A stretch of 64,000 nt of DNA from Schizochytrium sp. CCTCC M209059. Lineage: Eukaryota > Sar > Bigyra > Thraustochytrida > Thraustochytriidae. Position 1 is the stretch's first letter, and every line of letters starts with the position of its first letter. Under the pieces are notes generated by a model. The model was not told the DNA's origin, ran no database searches, and worked only from the letters and a program-made list of their open reading frames with translations. Shown piece after piece: positions 49,101-57,001 of this stretch. A program made the position numbers and the translations under genes. The stretch lies in assembly GCA_000818945.1 (NCBI GenBank), contig KN805440.1, positions 30,935 through 94,934 on the forward strand, written 5' to 3'.

Positions 49101-51577
49101 AAGCGTACAAGGATACTGTGCAGGCTGAGCGAGCAAAGGCCAAGCGCGGAAGGTTTAGTGGTGGCTCATCAGGTGCGGCGCAGAGCGCAGAGGCTGCACG
49201 TGCGCAGCGGCAAGCGGAAAAAAATGCTGATAAAATGGCGGAGACGCAAATTCGAGATGAGGCCATTGGTCAATTCACCTTTCGTCGTCATCGTGGACGC
49301 CGAGGTCTTCTTTTGCGGGTTCTACATGAGCACATCTGGAAAATGGAGTTTGCGCAACGACAACGGGAAGCGCTTGATGTCCGTGCCGCGCGACGAATGG
49401 AATGGGCTTCGGTGATGGTGCAACGACGCTTTCGCGGAGTTGCGAGCCGCAGCATTCTCGATCGTATTCGTGAGCAGCGACATCGTAAGATTGAAGCAGA
49501 GCGACAGCGAGCGGCTAGTACTCGTATCCAAACGTTTTGGCGAATGTGTCTTGCAAAACGTAGAGTTCGTGCACTTGCGCGCCGGTGTCTGCAAAAGTGC
49601 ATCGACGCAGAAACGGGTGATCCGTACTGGTTCAACACACAAACGGGAGAAAGTTCATGGACGAAGCCCAAGCTGCTTGGCGATGATGACGCAGAGGTAA
49701 GCATTGTCATGCCGCAAAAAGACGACGAATTCGTCATCAAGTGCGCCAAGTGCAGAGCAGAAATGGCTACAGTGGCCTGTCTCGACTGCGCGGATCCCTT
49801 TTGTGAAGACTGTCATAGGCAGGAGCACCATGGCGCCGCGATGCACAGCAATATTCCCATTCCCCTCTGTACGGAGTGCAACTTTCAAGCGGCAACGCGG
49901 AACTGCACGCCGTGCCAGCGCAAATTTTGCTGTAGTTGCTTCGAGATGGCCCACTTTATTAGTCCTCCATGGCAAGACGAACCTGTGTGCGCACAGCCGA
50001 GTGAAGAGCAATCGCAGCTGGCAGCGCACAAGTGGCAACCTTTAATCAAAGTTTGCGCCGAGTGCGATGCTAGAGCTGTGCGATGGCGGTGCGAAGAATG
50101 CGGCGATGACTTTTGCGCACGCTGCCTCAAGGAACTCCATCGAAAGGGGAATCGACGCCTCCACAATTTTCATCCGCTGTCATATCACTCGCTGCAGCTC
50201 GAGGTGCGGGAGCGCCAGGTGCGCGCTAAAAAACGCGCCATTGCAGAGAAGGAGCGTCGCAAGGTAATGCAAAAACAGGCTGAGCAAGACAATATGGAAA
50301 AGGTCGCTCTCAAGCTGCAATCTCTCTATCGCGGAAGACGAGATCGTGCTGTGGGAAAAAGCTTGCTGCGCGACGCCCGTCTGCGAGAGCGCAAGCACTG
50401 GCGACTCGTCAAGCACGATATGGCCGAGAGGAAAAAGCTCAATTACCGTCTTCAGGCTGCCGTCGGAATCGCTCCGATTTTGGAAATGGACGACGATGAG
50501 ACAAAGGACAGGAAACGCATGGGATGGAAGGCAACCCCCTGGGGACGCGCGGCAGTCGCTGCGGGTGTAGCTCTGCCTATTGGAGAGCCACTGCCTGGCC
50601 CCATTAAGGTTCATGATAATGAGACTCTGTTCATCCATGTTATCGAGGAGTGGCGCTCTCTTATAAGTGTGGATGAATACATTCGTCTGGACAATCAGTA
50701 CTTTCTTGTCAAGCACATTGGCGAGCAAGACGAAAATGACCCCGGCAAGCCCGTGGACACGGTCCAGATGATGCGAGAAGAAAAGCTCCGCAAACGGCAA
50801 GAGAACGACCCATGGGCTGTCCCTGCTGCTTCCGAGGAATCGTCAACTGCAGGCGAGAATGGGAAAAGCAAGAAAAAGAACAAGAAAAAGCAAAATAAGA
50901 AGACCAAAGATCAGAACTCGGGAGAAGATCAAGGCGGTGAAGTTGGTCCTGGGAGAGTTGAAGATGATCCTTCTGCGAACGAGTCTAAAGCGACAGGCAA
51001 CGAACGCGAAAAGAAGAAACGCGCGCGTCGAGCAATTATGAACAAAGCAAAGCAAGTCAAAAAGAAAGGGTTTCAGGCATGCACACTCCAGATACATCTC
51101 GATGCTCCTTACAGCGGAGAGATTCCTGTTGAAGTACGTGGTTTTTTCGTCGGCAGTTTCAATCTCGCTCAAGATGCGATTGTCAAGGCGAAGCGCGCGG
51201 ACAAGCAGGCCATCAAAGAGAAGATGGGGGGGCGACTTGCTGATGTGATGGCCAAGACCAAAGAATTCATTGCAGAAAAAGCAGATGAGTACATTGATCC
51301 TGACACCGCCGCGCGTCTCAATAAGCGGTTCACTGGTGTAGCAAGACTCGTTGGGAAGCGACGAAGCTCAATTGCGTCGATTGAAGATATGGACGACGAG
51401 GACTTGGGCCAAGCAGACGAGGCCCCGAAAGTTTCGACTCGTCCAAAGTCTGCGACCCCAGTCGCGAAAGCGTCCTTGCCACCGGGTTGGGAAGAATTTC
51501 TAGATGATGCGAGTGGAACGCCTTATTTCTACAACCATAGTACGGGCGAGTCTGTTTGGGAGCGTCCTTCCGAGTAA
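46148..51577 (+). CDS. Giant IQ-repeat protein with p25-alpha-like, B-box-like and WW domains
   Basis: An 1809-residue single-exon scaffold. The N-terminal ~330 residues are disordered and Gln-rich. About fifteen IQ-like motifs run from ~430 to ~1150 and near 1380 (for example ATRIQRVWRGYRARRRVKR, ASRVQKRWRGRLARKMM, STRIQTFWRMCLAKRR). A segment near 918-976 (KTLDIIFAKAKKPDSKLLGYPEFRESL) resembles the p25-alpha/TPPP tubulin-binding fold. A WW-like module lies at about 1154 (DPYWFNTQTGESSWTKP). Three Cys-rich B-box-like zinc modules lie between about 1199 and 1340 (CAKCRAEMATVACLDCADPFCEDCHRQEHH and two more). Lys/Glu coiled coil follows. A canonical WW domain closes the protein (LPPGWEEFLDDASGTPYF ending WERP). 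Calmodulin, tubulin and proline-motif binding are implied. A flagellar or centrosomal scaffold is likely but unproven. ATG 46148 is the first in frame. Confidence 0.85.
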   Translation: MQQQQKSTSPQRLEGRVLRSFEHGTRRKRNVPRIAAAEANEEGKDDAQGALDREALTSPPSPPSILEEENDSSILQLGVSKKRPRTVRRELPGLEEVLQDLESDPWFALQQHEQQQQLKQNHNVVQEQPEEAEARNQNVQSDPQTNIYSQESNQIEDGAPEAVMSKLRSLAPQIMQRRSKVGDDTESVQRRWVKKAAPLELPTMTMITPRTRKKIERLPRPGPAELARLAEIDETFLSMDQEREIGHAADEKQTLYSKLWIVARKRAYDLHMLPPVPLRDRVKVTSQPLGKKRKLAKVRECKIPETPKMRRSPRRDQDQAVGDLQDRENELAGPRVSMLRDRLQRADAATEAARGRIGELLQETRRIVPATALFEHRLKNLLSAASQKNQNKLQRMLTRLVRKYQRAQILPCWNKWRGVIDFLRLEAQNAAARRIQSLFTKTSCRHELEERARQQIRQRERHEVQLAHRIELRRRGPEPLQRAFRKYCARRELAYLRRRREAVVCVQCAWRARNCRIVLAALQAAKLHRNQSATHIQRVFRGHCARVRAGLLRKIEAVSAKERARLAAQAAIEARLMRIGAAALMQGWWRSLQRRWLTRAMVMVMKRRAAIRIQSFWRSVWAVLELKRAIARKRDQDARESAAATMLQKRFRIRRAQALVERIKVEAAEAKAQRDASRIENMQDRTMNIFGRTLNVTKNRRALHELRSKIDPFTASRQERAATRIQRVWRGYRARRRVKRRRAAENQVLSKLRRDKVRAAALQMQKRWRGIRERRRLEMERQNRAASLIQAKYRARIAKRNFLLILERHKAASRVQKRWRGRLARKMMVLFREEMRVQNAAARVCQRAVQRYLFRKGYRDRLENERTWFELRQQGAIETILAKRAEGYRMLLHSGFLNSAKGGGELRALFCELSEPLAQLSGDKFVKMVLACPGLAHLKRKTLDIIFAKAKKPDSKLLGYPEFRESLIGLGMHLYVAEGVDAKIKAYKDTVQAERAKAKRGRFSGGSSGAAQSAEAARAQRQAEKNADKMAETQIRDEAIGQFTFRRHRGRRGLLLRVLHEHIWKMEFAQRQREALDVRAARRMEWASVMVQRRFRGVASRSILDRIREQRHRKIEAERQRAASTRIQTFWRMCLAKRRVRALARRCLQKCIDAETGDPYWFNTQTGESSWTKPKLLGDDDAEVSIVMPQKDDEFVIKCAKCRAEMATVACLDCADPFCEDCHRQEHHGAAMHSNIPIPLCTECNFQAATRNCTPCQRKFCCSCFEMAHFISPPWQDEPVCAQPSEEQSQLAAHKWQPLIKVCAECDARAVRWRCEECGDDFCARCLKELHRKGNRRLHNFHPLSYHSLQLEVRERQVRAKKRAIAEKERRKVMQKQAEQDNMEKVALKLQSLYRGRRDRAVGKSLLRDARLRERKHWRLVKHDMAERKKLNYRLQAAVGIAPILEMDDDETKDRKRMGWKATPWGRAAVAAGVALPIGEPLPGPIKVHDNETLFIHVIEEWRSLISVDEYIRLDNQYFLVKHIGEQDENDPGKPVDTVQMMREEKLRKRQENDPWAVPAASEESSTAGENGKSKKKNKKKQNKKTKDQNSGEDQGGEVGPGRVEDDPSANESKATGNEREKKKRARRAIMNKAKQVKKKGFQACTLQIHLDAPYSGEIPVEVRGFFVGSFNLAQDAIVKAKRADKQAIKEKMGGRLADVMAKTKEFIAEKADEYIDPDTAARLNKRFTGVARLVGKRRSSIASIEDMDDEDLGQADEAPKVSTRPKSATPVAKASLPPGWEEFLDDASGTPYFYNHSTGESVWERPSE

Positions 51578-51823
51578 AGAAAAGACAAGGGCATAAGCGC
51601 GAGGAACAATTTGCAAAGAGGCCGAATTTACAAACCAAGTATGAACAACATGAACATTTTTTTATTTGTAACAAATAAGGAACTCCTGCAAGGAGAAAGA
51701 AAAAGGGAAAAAAGAAGAAGAAGAGAAAAGAACAAACGAACGAACAAACACGCAAGCAAACAAGCAAAGTAGACTTCTCTTCTTCGCGACAAAGGGTCAG
51801 TGTGCGTGTGTTGCTTTTAATTT

Positions 51824-54800
51824 TCAGTGTTGCGACTGCTTTCGACGCATAAAATGGAGAGGATTCTCATACTCGACCACATCCTCATCCTGTGTGGCAC
51901 CATCGAGATCCTTGATAAACCACAATTTCTTGTCGCCTGCACGAGCCATTCTCTCTGTCTGTGCCTCATCCTCATCGAACATAAGAGACCGATGGAAGGC
52001 AATTGCGATGGGATGTGCTGCACTCACACTGCAGCGCACAAAGCGACAATCCCGGCCGCGACAAGCAGCGAAAAACCTGCTGTACAGCGAGCGGCCAATG
52101 CCTTGACGCCGCGCCCACGGAAGCACTGCACAGGCATCGATGGATCCGGACATTTGTCCAAAAAGGACTACCACTTTGCCCATAATGTAGCCATCAATCT
52201 CACCCGCAGAATTTTGTGAGACAAAGGACATACCTTCGCACTCGTAGTACATGTTGCTCGAATGATTCGGCATGTAATGATCCGTAGACGACGGGCTCCC
52301 TGGCTCTTCCCAGAACTGTTCCAAGGTGCCTGCCTGGGAAATTGCGTTGAAAGCCTCAGGAGTCATTGGAGCACAGGACACCCCATACGTGATGCCCGGG
52401 ACGCCACTTGTCTTGGAGGGCCGCGTCTTCACCGTCGAAAGTTTGCGCTGATTTCGTGAGCCGTTGGAGCCCCGAGGACCATGCCCGAAGACAGACTTGA
52501 GCATGCCCGTCTTGGAATTGCGGCTTTGAGGCGGCCTCGACGCGATTTTCGGCTGAACAGCATCGTCATCGTAATCCAGATGCTCGCGACCTGCGTCCGG
52601 GTCCGACGAGTACGAGACACTTGTAGCCCGCACAAGGGAGCGTTTGCTACTCCCCATCTCACCAGCGCTGGCGGCTGACTCGGAGGCGCTCGCGTCGATG
52701 GACAATTCGCCGCCCGGACCCTGAATTTTCAGCAAGTCAATCTCGTACTGGACCTTGTACACCCACTGCACACGATCCTCTTCGTTCTCGCAGCCCAGTG
52801 TAAAGGTGCGCATGTCACCTCGTTCCTTGCCTTTTTTGATCCAGCGGTTCGTACGGATCGTGAAGCAGTACAGAGGAGCGGGGCCAGCACCGGGCGTAAG
52901 CTTGGACTCAATACCAAAGTAACCAATCGGGTCAATGGAGACTTCGGAAGTCCGCTCAATGATAATGGTCTCGAGGCCCTTAGCTTCGTCGCTGTCGTAA
53001 TACTGAACGAGTTTGGGGCCACGCAGGTGACACCAGCGCGGTTTCCAGGGGCTCATGATGTTGCGCGCGTTTTCCTTGCGAATCTGCAAAAAGCCGCTGT
53101 GTTCGACTTGAAAAGTATTCTCTGCTGCCTTTTCCAGGTGCAAGAGCTTTTGTTGTTCCTCCCACTCCTTTGTGATCCGCTTCTTGGCTGCCACAAGTTT
53201 GCGCTTTTGCTTGTTGAGCATGCGGTGACGGAGAATTTCCACCATCCATCCGGACTCGAAGCTGAATTTCACCTTGTCGGTATCCTTCCTCTCCGCCATG
53301 CCCTCGTCGCGGCGAGCGTAGACGATGACGCCCGTATCAACAAGTTTCTTAAAGTTCTCCTCGAGCTGCTCATCCGTGTGTTCAATCGGAAAGATGGACT
53401 TGACCAACCCGAGCGTGAAGACGTCACCAATAATGGATGCCACCTTGATGATGAGCTGCTGCACGAGCGTCATTTTATCGATAAGAGCGCCGACGATGGC
53501 CTCGACGGATAAGGGTATGGGCACGGCATGAATGTTGTCGAGACGCTCGAATTCATCGCCAACAAAGGCGAGAACCGGTTCCGGACTGGTTTGTCGTTCG
53601 ATGAGCTCGAGCTCTGTGTAGTACGCGATGGCGTCAGCAATGTAGAGTGGGTTTCCCTTGGTCTTTTTGCGAATAAAGGAGATGAGAGCTTCAGGCATGT
53701 TGTCCACTTGGGCGCAGTTGCAAATAATGTCAAAGGTGTTGGACGGGCGCGCGACAAGCACAAGGTTTTCTACGCCTTCGAGCTCGGTCAGAGACTCGAA
53801 GAAGAGCACAGCCTTTTCAAGTTCTGTTGCCATGGAAGCGCGTGCCTGTAGCTGTTCCCTGACCGCAGCGGACATGTGTTCCTCCCAGGCCGCGTGCATC
53901 TTGACGGGAACCGGACGAAACATGGATACGCGTTCGTTCGCATTACCTTGTGTCAGGCTTTCGTCTTGCAGCGAGAAATGCGAGAGGCGACGCAACAGGA
54001 TGATGAAGACATTCGACTTGTTCCATGTCGCGACGATCTCCTGGAAGACAAAAAGGGAAAATGTGTCGAGGTACTGGCTGTCGTCCACCACGACGGTGAG
54101 GGGAATGCGGGCAGCAAGGCCGCCGAGAATGGTCGCAAGGATGCGAATGACGCTCTCGGCCTCGGGATTTGCCACAAACGCAGCGACAGTATTCGTAAAA
54201 CTCACCGACCTTCGAAGCGAGTGCCGGATACGTGACACCTGCGAAGCGAAAGCGCCCGTGACGCCGCTGCCAGTGCCTGATCCTCCCGCAGAGGCTGCGC
54301 TGGCGGCAGCTCCCTTGCGACCGAGGCTGTCCTCACTGTACGGAGTCCAGTTCATGCCGAGCGCCTTGAGGCGCGTTGGCTTGCCATTCGTGCCAAAAAC
54401 GGTCTTTGACTTGGCCAAACCGAGCGCCTTCTTGGTCTGTTTCGGGGCCGCGCGCCCAAGAGTGGAGCCGGAGCTCGGTGCAAGCAATGAGGAGGCAACT
54501 TGGCCTGGTGGCGCCTCAAAACTGGTGCTGAGGATGTCATTGAGGAGATAAAGCCGGTCCTCGATGTCTTCGGCAACAACTTCGGGCCCATAGGATCGGC
54601 GCGCAGCTTTGATGGCGCGGACAATGTGATCCTCGCGCGTCAAGGACTTGTCATCGCCTTCTGCAGAGTCGAGGAGCTCGGACATGATGTGCGTCCATAC
54701 CGCAAAGGGGCGGGCGCGGCGACCCGTCTCGAAAGGGTTACCCCGAGCATAGGCAAAAATCGCCTCGCCTTCATCGTAGGCGGCGCCATCGTCACTAAAG

Positions 54801-57001
54801 AGAAAATTCTCCACAAGGTGCGTCTTGCCGACACCCTGCTCGCCGCTGAGCACGACAAGACGCGAACCGTTGCCAGCAAAGACGTCTTCTTGAAAGCCGG
54901 CAAGAGCAGAGCGAATGTAATCGGTGCCATTGGGGTCTGGACCGTTTCGCGAGGCAATAATGTTGCGCCGTGACTGAAAGCGCGTGAGAACCATGGTGAG
55001 AACCTCGGTGCTAGAAAAAGGAAGAGTCGAGAGCAAACGCTCCGGGTCAAGGGTGGTCCGCTCGTTGTCCCGAAGCCAAAGAAGCTCGTAGTATGCAGGG
55101 TCAGACGCACTGGGGTCAATGAAGCCCTTGTTGATGAGGTTGCTGATGGCCGCCTCAGTGAGGTCAAGAACGGTCTCCATGCGGGTCTCGGAAACTGCAA
55201 TAGTGCATTCGATTTCATCACCTTGATTGCGATAGCGGATGCGCGCAAGGAAAACATCATCATCCACGTCCTCATGGTCATCTTCGTCGGCTGCAAAGTG
55301 TTGCAAGTGCTGGGTGGCACTTTCGGAAAGCTCTTTGTCGTGGCGACGATCATGCTTGCGTGCCTTTGCGGCGCGCCTCTTGGCAAAAAACCCGCTCGTG
55401 TCGTTGAGAGCCTTGACTTGCTGTTCTTCGAGGCTCATCATCTCCTCTGGACTGACAACGACGTGCGAAGGGTATAAATCTCTCCAGCGCGTCCTTTGCT
55501 GGGTCACGCGAATGTTGTGTTGCGTGAGGGTGCCAAGGCGGGCAAGGTGGACAGAGTGAAAGTCGTGGGCCTCAGGGTGAAGATGAGCCCCGCTCCTGAT
55601 TTGAAAACAGTGAACGGGTTCGCGCTTTCCCTTGACGGAGACGTCGACAGGATAAAAGTCCAGGGAAGAGTTGGTGAGGCGTCCCTTGGTCGTGCTGTCA
55701 ATGAGGATGGTGCTCTTGCGTGAGCGTGCATTCTGCATGAGACGTGCCGCAAGATTGACCGAGTCGCCAATGACGGAATACTCCCGGCGATTACCCGAAG
55801 CGTGCCCAATAATACCACAAAAGGCGAGACCGGTGGCGATGCCGACGGCGCCTTGTAGCTGGTAGTTGGAGAGCTTGTAAAGCACCTTGAGACCACTGAG
55901 TACGCCGCGCAAAGGGTCATCTTCGTGACCAAAGGGGGGAAGGCCAAATACGGCAATGAGGGTCGCGCCCTTATCGTCAACGAGGAACTTATTAATGGTT
56001 CCCTCATAGGAAAGGACGACGCTTTGAATCTTGTCGAAGACACCTGCAAGCATTTCGTCCTTGTCTCCCTTCATGATTTCCTTCATATTGAGACCAAGAC
56101 TGAAGAAAAGAGTGGTCACCGTGCGAAGCTCGGGTGCCCAAAACGCGTCGTTGGACACAAGCAGGTACGGCATGACAGCATTCGGGACGTACTTCCAGAG
56201 CTTGCGCTCCGTTTCGAGGCCAGAAGCGATGGTCCGATCGTAAATCTTCCACGCGACGCGGCACTCTGCGCGCCAGTCCTTGACAATGACGTGGCCGCCG
56301 GAGATTTTCTTTTCCTGTACAAAGAAAGACCCAACCTTGTCCCAAATTGTGCTGCTCACCACAACCTCGCCGGGCTTTGCAACATTTTCACTATCAATCG
56401 CTTCTGCAAGAGCTTGTCCAATGGCCAGGTATTCAAAGCGTTCGCGCTGGATGAGATCGTCGTGACCGCCAAGATGCATAATGTTCAGGGACCCACAACC
56501 GAGGCCGAGCTTGACGCGTAGCGTGCATTCTTTCCGAGGCGCTTTCTTCCCATCAGGTAGAGTCTCAACGTCTCTAAACTCGGTGTCTTTTTCGTAGACG
56601 CTAAAGACGAAGTTATCGAGGCGTAACTGGATCTCTCGAGCGCACTGGACGGCGCGCTGCACACGTTGCGTGTAGTCGCCCTCGTCGATCTGCGGCCAGA
56701 GAGTGATGACGGCATCGCCTGCAAACTTGAGGACGTCGCCGCCCGACTTGCTGACTGTCTTGACGATCTGCGTCACGAATTTGTTGAGGTTCATGGAGAG
56801 TTCCTCGAGTCCATCGGGTCCGAGGCTGCACAGCTCCTCTGTGAGCGAGGTGAATCCGCTCATGTCTGCAAAGAGGCAGACGATCTCGTCAAAGTGCTGC
56901 GTCTGCGGCCGAAGAGGGCCATCTTCGTCGCGCTCGGTGTTGGCAATATGCTGCGCCACCACGGCGGGCAGGTAGAACTGCAGAGCGTCCAGCTCCTTCA
57001 T
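51824..57001 (-). CDS. Soluble-type adenylyl cyclase (ADCY10-like) fused to PH and GNAT domains
   Basis: A 1725-residue class III adenylyl cyclase. C1 (about 35-215) has FADMSGFT with metal Asp46 and KFAGDAV with Lys92 and Asp96, the same pattern as the soluble-cyclase catalytic residues. C2 (about 297-480) has VDDKGATLIAVFGLPP and EYSVIGDSVNLAARLM, supplying the transition-state Asn and Arg. It should make cAMP from ATP; bicarbonate or calcium control is only a family possibility. A P-loop NTPase follows (GEQGVGKT at ~717; Walker-B-like TVVVDDSQYLD), as in animal sAC. Instead of a plain TPR-type tail there is a PH domain (about 1300-1422: GFLQIRKENARN, PRWCHLRG ... WVYKVQYEI) and a C-terminal GNAT acetyltransferase (about 1599-1700: ARRQGIGRSLYSRF acetyl-CoA loop, HPIAIAFHRSLMF). 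ATG 57001. Single exon, with no break between domains. Confidence 0.9.
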   Translation of the reverse strand: MKELDALQFYLPAVVAQHIANTERDEDGPLRPQTQHFDEIVCLFADMSGFTSLTEELCSLGPDGLEELSMNLNKFVTQIVKTVSKSGGDVLKFAGDAVITLWPQIDEGDYTQRVQRAVQCAREIQLRLDNFVFSVYEKDTEFRDVETLPDGKKAPRKECTLRVKLGLGCGSLNIMHLGGHDDLIQRERFEYLAIGQALAEAIDSENVAKPGEVVVSSTIWDKVGSFFVQEKKISGGHVIVKDWRAECRVAWKIYDRTIASGLETERKLWKYVPNAVMPYLLVSNDAFWAPELRTVTTLFFSLGLNMKEIMKGDKDEMLAGVFDKIQSVVLSYEGTINKFLVDDKGATLIAVFGLPPFGHEDDPLRGVLSGLKVLYKLSNYQLQGAVGIATGLAFCGIIGHASGNRREYSVIGDSVNLAARLMQNARSRKSTILIDSTTKGRLTNSSLDFYPVDVSVKGKREPVHCFQIRSGAHLHPEAHDFHSVHLARLGTLTQHNIRVTQQRTRWRDLYPSHVVVSPEEMMSLEEQQVKALNDTSGFFAKRRAAKARKHDRRHDKELSESATQHLQHFAADEDDHEDVDDDVFLARIRYRNQGDEIECTIAVSETRMETVLDLTEAAISNLINKGFIDPSASDPAYYELLWLRDNERTTLDPERLLSTLPFSSTEVLTMVLTRFQSRRNIIASRNGPDPNGTDYIRSALAGFQEDVFAGNGSRLVVLSGEQGVGKTHLVENFLFSDDGAAYDEGEAIFAYARGNPFETGRRARPFAVWTHIMSELLDSAEGDDKSLTREDHIVRAIKAARRSYGPEVVAEDIEDRLYLLNDILSTSFEAPPGQVASSLLAPSSGSTLGRAAPKQTKKALGLAKSKTVFGTNGKPTRLKALGMNWTPYSEDSLGRKGAAASAASAGGSGTGSGVTGAFASQVSRIRHSLRRSVSFTNTVAAFVANPEAESVIRILATILGGLAARIPLTVVVDDSQYLDTFSLFVFQEIVATWNKSNVFIILLRRLSHFSLQDESLTQGNANERVSMFRPVPVKMHAAWEEHMSAAVREQLQARASMATELEKAVLFFESLTELEGVENLVLVARPSNTFDIICNCAQVDNMPEALISFIRKKTKGNPLYIADAIAYYTELELIERQTSPEPVLAFVGDEFERLDNIHAVPIPLSVEAIVGALIDKMTLVQQLIIKVASIIGDVFTLGLVKSIFPIEHTDEQLEENFKKLVDTGVIVYARRDEGMAERKDTDKVKFSFESGWMVEILRHRMLNKQKRKLVAAKKRITKEWEEQQKLLHLEKAAENTFQVEHSGFLQIRKENARNIMSPWKPRWCHLRGPKLVQYYDSDEAKGLETIIIERTSEVSIDPIGYFGIESKLTPGAGPAPLYCFTIRTNRWIKKGKERGDMRTFTLGCENEEDRVQWVYKVQYEIDLLKIQGPGGELSIDASASESAASAGEMGSSKRSLVRATSVSYSSDPDAGREHLDYDDDAVQPKIASRPPQSRNSKTGMLKSVFGHGPRGSNGSRNQRKLSTVKTRPSKTSGVPGITYGVSCAPMTPEAFNAISQAGTLEQFWEEPGSPSSTDHYMPNHSSNMYYECEGMSFVSQNSAGEIDGYIMGKVVVLFGQMSGSIDACAVLPWARRQGIGRSLYSRFFAACRGRDCRFVRCSVSAAHPIAIAFHRSLMFDEDEAQTERMARAGDKKLWFIKDLDGATQDEDVVEYENPLHFMRRKQSQH

